NCBI GenBank assembly: GCA_031317595.1
Contig: JANCMB010000001.1
Coordinates: forward strand, 1,792,971 to 1,856,970
From: Glutamicibacter sp. PS
GTDB lineage: Bacteria > Actinomycetota > Actinomycetes > Actinomycetales > Micrococcaceae
Direction: 5' to 3'
Length of the DNA: 64,000 bases
In this document: one piece after another, positions 47,702 to 56,340 of the stretch
Layout: every line of letters starts with the position of its first letter
How positions within the stretch are numbered: position 1 is the stretch's first letter
Notes under the pieces: generated by a model
What the model was told of the DNA's origin: nothing
Seen by the model: only the letters and a program-made list of their open reading frames with translations
The model's database searches: none
Program-made: the position numbers and the translations under genes

Positions 47702-49268
47702 CGTTAACCTCCGTACAGGCGCGTTTGGGCTCGGACACGCTACCCCCATTCTTGCGCACGAGTTTGACCTCGATGCAGGTTTGTCCCTTGGCTCGCGGCA
47801 AGGTGGCGCTGGGAGCATCGGTCTTCTGCGCATCGCCGGTCTCGGTGGCCGTCACCGGCGCCCACATATAGAAGTCCCCGTCCATCGGGTCGGGGTTCTT
47901 CCAGGTAAAGGTGACGTTCTTGCCCACGCTGGAGGATTTAAGGTCGGTGACCTGCGGGGCGTTGGCCCCGATAATCGGGTCCTTCGGATCGAGTGAGGCG
48001 TTAATCGGCGGGGTGCTGCTGCGGGGATCTTCGTCGGTATCCCCGAGCAGGTTGGCACCGATCGCGACCGAAACGATCAGCGCCAGCGCCAGCGCGACAC
48101 CAATCAGTGCCTTGGGCATTTTGCGCCGTACCTCCGGCGATTCAGCCACGGCCGCATCCGGTGCCTGAACCGGTACCTGCTGATCACCACGTAGCGGCGC
48201 GTCAAAACGCTGCGAGACATCCGGCTCATCCACCGGTGCCGGGGTTCCTGCCAGATCAGTGGCCCGCGGGGCGGGGGCGCGCCGTCCGGGCACCGACGAG
48301 ATCAGTGGTCCGGAGCCGCGGGGTCGCTGTGCATCCTCGATGGAGGTGACACTGCGCACCCGGGTGGACTCCCCTTCCTCGTCGGCGGGGTTGTGCGCGC
48401 CGTGCTCTTCGAGCACCTCGAAGGGGGTGACGGACAGGCCCAGCTCGGCTTGAATTCGTTGCAGCGAACGGGCCAGTTCGGCGGCCGACCCGAAGCGTGC
48501 CGCCGGGGATTTGGCCATGGCCACCGCCAAAGCCTGGTTCAAGGACTGCGGCACGTCGGGGCGCTGCAGCGGTTGCAGTTCGGTATTGGTGATGCGTTCG
48601 ATCAGTGTGGTCTGCGAATTATCGCGACCCGGGCGCACGAACGGCGAGTGCCCGGCAAGCACGGTATAGATCGTGGCACCGAGCGAGTACACGTCCATCC
48701 GAACACCAGGTGGCGTGCCGCCTTCGAAGGCCTCGGGAGCCGACCAAGGGATCGATAGGCCCGCCACCTCGGAACCGATGGTGCCGGAGATACCGAAGTC
48801 GGTCAATGCCGGTCGGTTGTAATCGGTGGTCAGCACGTTCGCCGGTTTAATGTCGCGGTGAATAATGCCGGCTAGGTGTGCGGTCTGAACCGCCGAGCAG
48901 ATCTGGATCCCCAGCGACAGCGCTTCGTCCACGCTCAGCACCGAACGCCGGTAGCGCGCGTCGAGACCCGGCCGCGAACAGTACTCCATGGCGAGGTAGG
49001 AGCGCGAGTCCGCGGTGATCTCCGCCTGGTAGATGGTGACGATGTAGGGGTGGGTGGAGAGCTGCGCCATCAGGTTCGCCTCGGCCTCGAAGCGCGCACG
49101 GGCCTCCGCTTCGCTCACATCGGCGAGCAAAACCTTAATGGCCACGTTGCGCTGGGGTCGGTGCTGCTCATAGAGGTAGACGTCGGAGAAGCCCCCGGTG
49201 CCCAGGGGCTTGATATAGCTGAAGCCCGGAATCTGCGGGGCTGGCGCCGGAGGGCGCCGCGAACTCAC
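47694..49268 (-). CDS. membrane Ser/Thr protein kinase (PknB-type kinase domain)
   Basis: This 524-residue protein has a complete Hanks-type kinase domain: glycine loop PLGTGGFSDVYL, Lys45 (VAIKVL), HRDIKPANVL with Asp139 and DFG with Asp157. A Pro/Arg-rich linker leads to one membrane helix (ALIGVALALALIVSVAIGANLL, about 410-435). The outer part is about 90 residues of fibronectin-III-like sequence (QVTDLKSSSVGKNVTFTWKNP to SEPKRACTEV), not PASTA repeats. The GTG at 49268 overlaps the upstream FHA gene by 4 bases (GTGA), which decides the start. It likely phosphorylates the FHA proteins or envelope proteins of this locus. Confidence 0.9.
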   Translation of the reverse strand: MSSRRPPAPAPQIPGFSYIKPLGTGGFSDVYLYEQHRPQRNVAIKVLLADVSEAEARARFEAEANLMAQLSTHPYIVTIYQAEITADSRSYLAMEYCSRPGLDARYRRSVLSVDEALSLGIQICSAVQTAHLAGIIHRDIKPANVLTTDYNRPALTDFGISGTIGSEVAGLSIPWSAPEAFEGGTPPGVRMDVYSLGATIYTVLAGHSPFVRPGRDNSQTTLIERITNTELQPLQRPDVPQSLNQALAVAMAKSPAARFGSAAELARSLQRIQAELGLSVTPFEVLEEHGAHNPADEEGESTRVRSVTSIEDAQRPRGSGPLISSVPGRRAPAPRATDLAGTPAPVDEPDVSQRFDAPLRGDQQVPVQAPDAAVAESPEVRRKMPKALIGVALALALIVSVAIGANLLGDTDEDPRSSTPPINASLDPKDPIIGANAPQVTDLKSSSVGKNVTFTWKNPDPMDGDFYMWAPVTATETGDAQKTDAPSATLPRAKGQTCIEVKLVRKNGGSVSEPKRACTEVNDG

Positions 49269-50740
49269 GGAAGCTCCTCGAATCGCAGGCTCACGCCATC
49301 GCCCAGGTCGGCCACGTCTCCGCTGAGCAACAGCACCGACTCCGCCTTGCCAAGCCGGCGAGGTGCCTGTCCTTCGCGTAAGAGCACGGTGCCGTTGGTG
49401 GCCCCGAGATCGACGAGTTCTACATGCCATCCTTCGATGCGCACCTGCAGATGCGAACGGGAAATGTCACCGCTGGGGCTGTGCACCTTCATCAGCTTCG
49501 GCTCCGGGGTTCCGGTGAAGCCTTGGGCGCTGGGCTGGCGACCGACAATCACCGAGCGGGTCAATTCATGGGAGGACTCGCTCTGACCCGATTCGTCGGA
49601 GACGAGCATGCGACCCATGGCCGGTTTACGCACCTGCCGGGCCTCACCGCGCAGGGCAACGCCGCAACTGCGGCAGGTCGAAGCGGTGGGCGGGTTCGGG
49701 TGGCCGTCGGCGCAGACCCGGGCCAGTACGAATTCGTTGGGTTCCGCGCTCACCGGTGCCCCGGCCAAGGAGATGGACTCGCCCAGCGAACCGGAATGAT
49801 CGCGTGGGGCGCTACGAATAATGGTGTCTCCGTCCCGGTCCGGATCCGGCAGCTCATCCGCGGCGGCAGCCGCGGCCGGGCGCGGTTTGAGGATGGTGTC
49901 CGAATCATCGGCGTCGACCGGTTCATATTCGGTGGCCGCATCGCCGCGACGTCCGAGCAACTCACTGGCCAAGGACAGTTCGTCGGTGCCGGTGGAATGT
50001 TCGTACACCTCGGGGTCCTGGGTATCTTCCGGTGCCTCGTCCGCTTCGGACCCACCCGCCGAGTCCTCCACCCCGGCGGTTGCCGACGGTGCTTCCTCGG
50101 CCACGGCCGGCTCGACGACGGCTTGGGCCCGCGTGGGTGCCTCGGTGCGATCCGGGGTTCTGCTGGCCCGCTCGGTGGCTGGCTTCGCTGGGGCACTGGC
50201 CAGCTGCGTCACCTCCGCGTCCGTCTCGGGCTCCGCGACGCCATCGGTGACCGCTGCCGCGGCGCGCTGCGCGGTGCCCTCCGATTCAGTCATAGTCTCG
50301 GATGGGGATCCGAAGCTCAGCGCGGCGGCGCGCACCACACCCTCGTTGATGGGAAGCTGCTGCCCCTCGGGGGTCTCGGCGTCCAAGCTGGCCGTCCAGG
50401 AATCCAACGCGGCGAAACGCCGCTCCTGCCAGGTGGCGATGTCGGCTCCGCTGGCGGTTTCGCTGCCGGCGTCGGTGTGACCGATAAACGCCGCGGCACC
50501 GCGCACCACGACGTGGGCCGCCGGCTGCCGCGAAATAATCGCGAAGTCGGGTAGCTCGTTGATTTTCATCTCGACGCTACCCAGCAGGGCCGACAGCAAC
50601 GATTCGACGCTGGTTTCCGGGCCCAGGCTCGAGAACAACCGATCGAGCAGTTCCGGCTCGGTGCCTGCGGGCAGCATAAGGATGTGACCGGTACCCACCA
50701 GGGCATACCCGTCGCCGGGGAGGTAACGCAGGCTGTTCAT
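49265..50740 (-). CDS. FHA-domain protein with zinc-ribbon
   Basis: This 491-residue protein has an N-terminal folded region of unknown type (MNSLRYLPGDGYALVGTGHILML to about 105), a long disordered Ala/Glu/Thr-rich middle, a zinc-ribbon-like segment (CADGHPNPPTASTCRSCG, about 346-363) and a C-terminal FHA domain (SVIVGRQPSAQG to SRSHLQVRIEGWHVELVDLGATNGTVLL). The threonine-rich linker could hold kinase target sites. It overlaps the phosphatase and kinase genes by 4 bases each. Confidence 0.87.
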   Translation of the reverse strand: MNSLRYLPGDGYALVGTGHILMLPAGTEPELLDRLFSSLGPETSVESLLSALLGSVEMKINELPDFAIISRQPAAHVVVRGAAAFIGHTDAGSETASGADIATWQERRFAALDSWTASLDAETPEGQQLPINEGVVRAAALSFGSPSETMTESEGTAQRAAAAVTDGVAEPETDAEVTQLASAPAKPATERASRTPDRTEAPTRAQAVVEPAVAEEAPSATAGVEDSAGGSEADEAPEDTQDPEVYEHSTGTDELSLASELLGRRGDAATEYEPVDADDSDTILKPRPAAAAAADELPDPDRDGDTIIRSAPRDHSGSLGESISLAGAPVSAEPNEFVLARVCADGHPNPPTASTCRSCGVALRGEARQVRKPAMGRMLVSDESGQSESSHELTRSVIVGRQPSAQGFTGTPEPKLMKVHSPSGDISRSHLQVRIEGWHVELVDLGATNGTVLLREGQAPRRLGKAESVLLLSGDVADLGDGVSLRFEELP

Positions 50741-51543
50741 GATTTCTCCTCTGTGTCGGTCGTGATGATCTGGCGCGGTACGGTGATGTCGATGTCGTCG
50801 GGGTGCCCGGCTGCCACATCGGCAACGATCACGCTGATATTATCGCGTCCCCCATTACGCAGGGCCGCCTGGATCAGTTCGTCGGCGGCCTGTTGCGGGT
50901 CCGGGAAGCGGGCGAGCACCTGTTGCATCTGCTCGTCGCTCAGTTCCCCGCTCAGCCCGTCGGAACATACCAGAAGCCGGTCCCCGGCCTTGAGCGGGAG
51001 CATCCAAAAGTCCGCGCGGTTATCGGCGCGCATTCCCAACGCCCGGGTGATGACATGGCGGCGCGGGTATTCGGCGGCCTCTCCGGCACTGAGCTGACCA
51101 CTGTCCAATAGCTCCTGCACCTCGGAATGATCGACCGTCACCTGTTCGAGTAAGCCATCGGCCATCCGGTAGGTACGCGAATCCCCCACGTTGAAGATCA
51201 GCCACTGCGGCTGCCCCTCCGGGTAGATCACTGCCGCTCCGGACACGGTGGTGCCGGCACGGGCCGACCCGGCCGCAAGGATGGCCCGGTCGGCACGCTG
51301 TAGCAGGTCGTCGATCAGCTGCGCATCGATGAGTCCGTGGGCCTGCCGCACCCCTTCGGCGAAGGTTTGCACGCACACCGAACTGGCCACATCCCCGGCG
51401 GCATGTCCGCCCATGCCGTCGGCGACCAGCAGCAGCGTGTCGGTGGCGAGCATGCTGTCCTCGTTTAAGGCGCGGCGCAAGCCACGGTCGGTGCTTTGCC
51501 CGTGGTGCAGCGCCACCCAGTGCTCTTCGGGAACCGCACTCAC
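50737..51543 (-). CDS. PP2C-family Ser/Thr protein phosphatase
   Basis: This 268-residue phosphatase has LRRALNEDSMLA, LLVADGMGGHAAGDVAS, FNVGDSRTYRMADG, LVCSDGLSGELSDE and GGRDNISVIVADV; all metal ligands are intact and length is standard. It presumably reverses the action of the kinase encoded two genes downstream. It overlaps both neighbouring genes by 4 bases. It is similar to, but more compact than, the PP2C at 37866. Confidence 0.94.
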   Translation of the reverse strand: MSAVPEEHWVALHHGQSTDRGLRRALNEDSMLATDTLLLVADGMGGHAAGDVASSVCVQTFAEGVRQAHGLIDAQLIDDLLQRADRAILAAGSARAGTTVSGAAVIYPEGQPQWLIFNVGDSRTYRMADGLLEQVTVDHSEVQELLDSGQLSAGEAAEYPRRHVITRALGMRADNRADFWMLPLKAGDRLLVCSDGLSGELSDEQMQQVLARFPDPQQAADELIQAALRNGGRDNISVIVADVAAGHPDDIDITVPRQIITTDTEEKS

Positions 51544-52664
51544 GCGCGTTCGACCTTAAAGTTACGCTCGCCGAAGTACACGGTTTGTCCGGGGCTGACC
51601 TGCTGGGGCTGCCCCGGCACCAGATCACGCGTGCCGCCCTGGCCATCGACAAGGTAGGAGCCATTGGCCGACTGGCGGTCGGTGACCCACAGTCCACTGG
51701 CACCGGACTGCACCAGCAGGTGGGTTTTCGACACGGTGCGCTCCGGGTCATCGAGGCTAATCAGCTCGTCCACCTGTTCGCCTTCGGCCGGGGCCGGGTT
51801 GCGGCCGATCAGCGCACTGTGCTCTATGGTGAGCGCTTGGCCGTCATCGAAGCGCAGCACCATCACCGGATCCTGCTCGACACGTAGCCGGGTGGAGCCA
51901 AGCTCATCGTCCGGATCGGCATGCTCTGGCACCGGAGCGGAAGCCGGGACCTCTGCGTTAACTTCGGAGATGACCTCGGCCTTGGCGGGGCTGGGCTCTT
52001 CGTTGGCCTGTCGGTTGGCGCCGGGCACCGAATCGATCACGGCCGGTCCCGCAGACGCTTGCACGTCCTCGGGGCCTTCCGGCCCGTCCACCACGCTCTC
52101 GTCCACATCGTTCGACTCCGGCTGTGCCGGCGAGGGGTGCTCCTGCGGGGCAAAGGACTGCGGTCCGGCAATTCCGCCGGAGGTCAGCGGGTCGCGGCCG
52201 GCGGCAACGTCCAGCACCAGGGTGCCGGCGGCCTTATCGTGCCAGCCCTGGCGATTGCCGTTGGCGTCGAAGAGGTTGGAGATCACCATCAGCACCGGCC
52301 CGATCACCGGGATAATTCCGGCAACGGCGATCAACAAACGGCGACCGATCACCTTACCCCAACCGGGCAGGTTGCCTTCGAGATTGGTGGTGCGCAGCTT
52401 GAGCAGGAACTGACCCGGGGTCTTGCCACTGGTGGCCTCCCACCACCAGATCCCCACCGTATAAGCCAGCGACAGCACGCCAAAGAGCAGATAGGTCCCG
52501 GCAATCTGTCCGAGGATTTGCGGGTCAACGGCGGCCTGCAACAACTTGGAACTGATAATCGGCATGAAGATCGCCGCGAGAATAATCAGCGGCACGCTGT
52601 CGAGCAACCAGGAGAGCAATCGCTGGGTTGCGCTGGCATCCACCAGGTTCATTGTTTGTGCCAT
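51540..52664 (-). CDS. RDD membrane domain fused to FHA domain
   Basis: This 374-residue protein has an N-terminal RDD domain (ASATQRLLSWLLDSVPLIILAAIFM, YLLFGVLSLAYTVGIWWWEATSGKTPGQFLLKLRTTN), three helices in all over residues 1-140. A long Pro/Glu/Ala-rich linker follows, then a C-terminal FHA domain (ALTIEHSALIGRNPAPAEGE, RTVSKTHLLVQSGASGLWVTDRQSANGSYLVDG). The fusion places a phosphothreonine reader at the inner face of the membrane. It lies 3 bases after the transglutaminase-like gene. Confidence 0.9.
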   Translation of the reverse strand: MAQTMNLVDASATQRLLSWLLDSVPLIILAAIFMPIISSKLLQAAVDPQILGQIAGTYLLFGVLSLAYTVGIWWWEATSGKTPGQFLLKLRTTNLEGNLPGWGKVIGRRLLIAVAGIIPVIGPVLMVISNLFDANGNRQGWHDKAAGTLVLDVAAGRDPLTSGGIAGPQSFAPQEHPSPAQPESNDVDESVVDGPEGPEDVQASAGPAVIDSVPGANRQANEEPSPAKAEVISEVNAEVPASAPVPEHADPDDELGSTRLRVEQDPVMVLRFDDGQALTIEHSALIGRNPAPAEGEQVDELISLDDPERTVSKTHLLVQSGASGLWVTDRQSANGSYLVDGQGGTRDLVPGQPQQVSPGQTVYFGERNFKVERA

Positions 52665-52667
52665 GGC

Positions 52668-55031
52668 TTACTCCTGTGGTTGTTCGAAACGGTTACGGCG
52701 CGGGCGACGGGGTAGCCGCCCGGAGGTGGACAGTGCACCGGCCACCTCGTGGACGAGCGAGCGCGGCGAATATTTGGCGCGCAGCCGGCCGAAGAAGCCA
52801 CGCGAAGACTGCATCTGCCTGGCCTGGCGATGCACTTCCTCCCAGTAGCTACGCACCTCCTCCTCGGTGGGTTGCACAGGTGAGAAGCTGGCCGCATCGG
52901 CTCGGCGGGCCAGGTTCAGCACCGGTTCGCTCATGGCGGGGAAGCCCCCGGCCACCAGGCGCGCATTCTCCGAGCGGGTGGCTCCCACACGGCTGATGAC
53001 TTGATGGTCGGTGGCGGTACTGAGGATTTCTTGCCAGCCGCCGGCCATGCGCTGTTCGGGACCGCCGGTGCGTTCGCGGCGGCGGCGACGGCGCACCTTC
53101 AGCAACAGAATCAGCAGGAAGGGCGAGGCGAGGACGAGTAGCGAGCCGGCCGAAATGCCGACAATGCTCACCAGCACTCCCCAGCGCTCCCACCAGGTCT
53201 GCGGTTCCTCTTCGACCTCTTGGGGTTCCGGCGCGGTCTCTGGCGGCAGGTCGGCTTCTTCCTGCCCCGGAGGTGGCGGCTGCAGCACCTGCGGCTGCGG
53301 AACCGCCTTGGGTTCCTGCTCCGGCGGTGTGGGCTGTTCATCATCGTCCGGGGTCGGATCAAAGGCCACCCATCCCACAGATTCGAAGGCGATCTCTACC
53401 CAGGCGTGCACATCCGAGCCCTTGAGCTCCAGCTCGCGCTCCGGCGCGTACTTCTCCGGATAGAAACCCATCACCACGCGAGCCGGGATCCCCTGTTCGC
53501 GCGCCAAGAGGGCCATGGCCGCCGCATACTGCTCATCATCGCCGATCATCTGCTCGGCATCGAGTAGGCTCGTGATGCGCCCGGCACCATGTCCGGAGAG
53601 CGAAGGAACCTGCCCCTCGGCTCCGTTGGAGAAGAAGCCCGTGTTCGCGAAGGTGCTCTCGAGGCTACGCGCCCGGTTCAGGTCTCCTTGGGCCGAACCG
53701 ATGAAGTCCACGGCCTTGGCCCCCGCCAGCGGCGGCACATTCGCCAGTTCCGGTAGATGCAATTCGGCGAAGTTCACTTGCGCCAACTGTTCGTCGCTGG
53801 GTCGTGGCGGGAAGTACACCTGGGCGGTATAGGCATCGCCCGAGCGCAGTCCGATGGAACTCAGCGCGGTTTCGGCCTCGTCGCTGTAAAACAGCGAGCG
53901 GGCCAGCTCGTCGCGGCGTTCCCCGGTCAGCTCGAGCCCGGCGAGCTTACCGCCGGCCGGCAGCCACACGCCCTGATAGTCACGAATTTCAATCTGTAGC
54001 TCGCCCTGGTTGCGGTTGCTACCGCCCTCGGCGGAGCGAATATCGCTCGAATCACCGACTGGGGCGAAATTGCCGCCGGACTTCGGGTCCACCGAAAAGA
54101 CCATACCGTTGTAGGAGTCCAGGGCCGCCAGCCGAATGCGTTCGCCCTCCGGGAGCCCCTTGACGGTGAGCAGCGTGTCATCGGCCATGTTTTTCACGTA
54201 TTTTCGGAAACGTGTCAGCGGGCTTGGGTAGTCGTAGAGGTCCACCGGCGGCTCGAGCGCATCACGCAGCACCTGACGCGGGGTTTGCGGGCTGAGCAGT
54301 GGGGCCGCCGCGGCGGTGAGCACCCCGGCCCCGGCCAACACTAGGGCGCCGATGGCTACCCGGCGCAGCCGAAGCTGGTGCCCGCCGGCAAGGTCCTCCG
54401 GCGCATGATTGAGCGAACGGAAACCATCACTGACAATCTGCGCCACATAGCGCCGCCAAGCCAGCCAGCCCACGAGTACTGCGATCAATGCGACGCCGCG
54501 CACCACCGGCATCGGCACATCGCGGGTGCCAAAAACGATACCCACCACGAACATCGCCAGCACCGGTAGCAGCGTGAGGTAGGGCGAACGCAGATGCCAG
54601 GCGGCCAGCCCGGTGAGTAAAGCGGTGAGCAAGGTGGAGAAAAAGGCCACGATGAGCACGCCCCCGAAGGAACCCACCGGTGGGGCTACGGTGAGCATAT
54701 CTTTCCAGGAGAACACCAGTCCGGCCAGCAGGGCACGTAGCGATTCGAGGGTCGGTAGGACCGAATAGGCGGCCTCGCGTGGGGTCGCCAAGGGGGTACC
54801 GAGCAGCAGGTAGAGCACGGCGAAGCCGGCGGCGGTACGCCAGGTGCCCAGCCGGAACCATACATTGGCCCAGGCAAGCCCGAGCCCGGCAACGATGCCG
54901 CCGATGGCGGCCAACAGGAAGGCTAGGCTGCCGCCGTAGGCGTCGAAAAGCCCCAGGGCTCCGAGTAGTAGCGCCGCGCCTAGGCACGCTGCGTCGACGC
55001 AATAGCGCCAGAGCGGAAGCGGGCGGCTCAT
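52668..55031 (-). CDS. membrane transglutaminase-like protein lacking the catalytic cysteine
   Basis: This 787-residue protein has an N-terminal DUF3488/TgpA-type membrane part (about seven helices, residues 10-245), an outer transglutaminase-like domain (about 440-565), a proline/glutamate-rich segment, a final helix (VLVSIVGISAGSLLVLASPFLLILLL, about 625-650) and a cytoplasmic tail. In the core, the usual Cys-E-Q-Y/F position reads IGDDEQYAAAMALLARE, with Asp498-Asp499 in place of Cys, while His542 (DVHAWVEI) and Asp558 (AFDPTPDD) are kept. It is therefore probably not a transglutaminase and may act as a binding or scaffold domain. It overlaps the DUF58 gene by 4 bases. Confidence 0.9.
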   Translation of the reverse strand: MSRPLPLWRYCVDAACLGAALLLGALGLFDAYGGSLAFLLAAIGGIVAGLGLAWANVWFRLGTWRTAAGFAVLYLLLGTPLATPREAAYSVLPTLESLRALLAGLVFSWKDMLTVAPPVGSFGGVLIVAFFSTLLTALLTGLAAWHLRSPYLTLLPVLAMFVVGIVFGTRDVPMPVVRGVALIAVLVGWLAWRRYVAQIVSDGFRSLNHAPEDLAGGHQLRLRRVAIGALVLAGAGVLTAAAAPLLSPQTPRQVLRDALEPPVDLYDYPSPLTRFRKYVKNMADDTLLTVKGLPEGERIRLAALDSYNGMVFSVDPKSGGNFAPVGDSSDIRSAEGGSNRNQGELQIEIRDYQGVWLPAGGKLAGLELTGERRDELARSLFYSDEAETALSSIGLRSGDAYTAQVYFPPRPSDEQLAQVNFAELHLPELANVPPLAGAKAVDFIGSAQGDLNRARSLESTFANTGFFSNGAEGQVPSLSGHGAGRITSLLDAEQMIGDDEQYAAAMALLAREQGIPARVVMGFYPEKYAPERELELKGSDVHAWVEIAFESVGWVAFDPTPDDDEQPTPPEQEPKAVPQPQVLQPPPPGQEEADLPPETAPEPQEVEEEPQTWWERWGVLVSIVGISAGSLLVLASPFLLILLLKVRRRRRRERTGGPEQRMAGGWQEILSTATDHQVISRVGATRSENARLVAGGFPAMSEPVLNLARRADAASFSPVQPTEEEVRSYWEEVHRQARQMQSSRGFFGRLRAKYSPRSLVHEVAGALSTSGRLPRRPRRNRFEQPQE

Positions 55032-56332
55032 GCGACGGCCCTTCGCAACATCAACCCCAGCTCGTCGAGGTTTCCGAGGGTCAGTACGGTAAGCTCACCG
55101 ATGCTGGCCCGCGCCGGTGCCAGCCCCAGCCCACAGCGGATCGCGATGGCACGTACCCCCACCGGCACATGCATCCACGCCTCACGCAGTTCTCGCGCCG
55201 TGGTTTGTGCGCCGGTGAGCATGAACATCACCGAGGCGCCGGGAACCGCATCTGCGGTGTGGCGCACCACATCCACCACGTTTTCTCGCAGACCCGCACG
55301 CACCTCCAGACGGGTTAGCCCGTCCATCAGGTGACGCCCGGTGTCGGCGCGCACCGGTCCGAACTGGCTGTAGACGTCCAGTTTGCGTTGTTCCACCGCG
55401 GCCTGCAGCCCGATCGAGGCGGCCACCGAAATGGCTAGCTCCACATCTTCGAGCGCTTCCGCGTGGGTTCCGTAGTCCCCTAAATTCAGCGAGAGTGCAA
55501 CGGCCAGATGCGAGCGGCGGGTTTCCTCGAACTGCCGCACCATGAGTTCGCCGGTACGGGCGGTGGACTTCCAGTGAATATGCCGCCGGTCATCACCGGG
55601 CTGGTAACCGCGCAGGGCGTGAAAGGACACGTCCGAGTTCGACAGGTCGCGGGTGGGCATACCCTCCAAGTCGCGGATGAAGCCGGCCGAGGAACCATCG
55701 AGTCCAGTGGTTTTCGGGTGGATGAACAGCTCGTAGGTGTCCGTCCAGCGTACCTGGCGGCGTAGCAGGCCGAAGGGGTCCTGGCGTACCGAGCGCACCG
55801 GACCAACTTCGAGCACCTGGCGCCGACGGGTGGGAATGGTAAACAGGTCTTCGTGACTGCCCCCGGGATCTAGCCGTGGGATACGGAATTCCGCGGCCCC
55901 GGCCCCGACCGGTAGCTCCATCATGACTGCGGCCGAACGGCGTGCGGCCCGGTTGCGCACCTGCATCGCGCCCACGGCACGGTCGCCCACGGCCACCCGG
56001 GTGCGGTTTAGATCCAGGCTCACCTCAAAGTCGCTACGACCCAGAATGAACCCGACCCCGACCACCAACAGCACGCTGGCCATGAAGGCCCCGAGCAGTG
56101 CTTCCTGCCAGCCGAAGCCGGCGCCAAGCACCCAGAGCAGTATTGCGGTACCGGCCACCACGAAACCCAGCGGGGAGACCACGCGGGCCACCGGGGACAG
56201 GTAGCGTTGGCTCACGGCTCGCACCCGATCGCCCAGTGGGCGCAGGTATTGGCCGAGCACCGCCGAGCTTTCGCTCAGCAGGCTCGGTACTTTTCCGGCG
56301 GCGCGGCGTAGCGCGGCCCGTCTGCTCATCAT
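55028..56332 (-). CDS. DUF58-domain membrane protein
   Basis: This 434-residue protein has two adjacent N-terminal helices (VVSPLGFVVAGTAILLWVLGAG and LGAFMASVLLVVGVGFILG). The DUF58 signature follows: RDLEGMPTRDLSNSDVSFHALRGYQPGDDRRHIHWKSTARTGELMVRQFEE. A VWA-like C-terminal domain ends the protein. DUF58 proteins work with MoxR ATPases in complex assembly or maturation. It lies 8 bases after the MoxR gene. Confidence 0.92.
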   Translation of the reverse strand: MMSRRAALRRAAGKVPSLLSESSAVLGQYLRPLGDRVRAVSQRYLSPVARVVSPLGFVVAGTAILLWVLGAGFGWQEALLGAFMASVLLVVGVGFILGRSDFEVSLDLNRTRVAVGDRAVGAMQVRNRAARRSAAVMMELPVGAGAAEFRIPRLDPGGSHEDLFTIPTRRRQVLEVGPVRSVRQDPFGLLRRQVRWTDTYELFIHPKTTGLDGSSAGFIRDLEGMPTRDLSNSDVSFHALRGYQPGDDRRHIHWKSTARTGELMVRQFEETRRSHLAVALSLNLGDYGTHAEALEDVELAISVAASIGLQAAVEQRKLDVYSQFGPVRADTGRHLMDGLTRLEVRAGLRENVVDVVRHTADAVPGASVMFMLTGAQTTARELREAWMHVPVGVRAIAIRCGLGLAPARASIGELTVLTLGNLDELGLMLRRAVA

Positions 56333-56340
56333 GATCTGCC

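Noticed and set aside
49424..50554. A 376-codon plus-strand frame opposite the FHA/zinc-ribbon gene
   Set aside because: It has a Gly/Arg-rich composition with no domain, while the minus strand has a clear FHA domain and operon overlaps.
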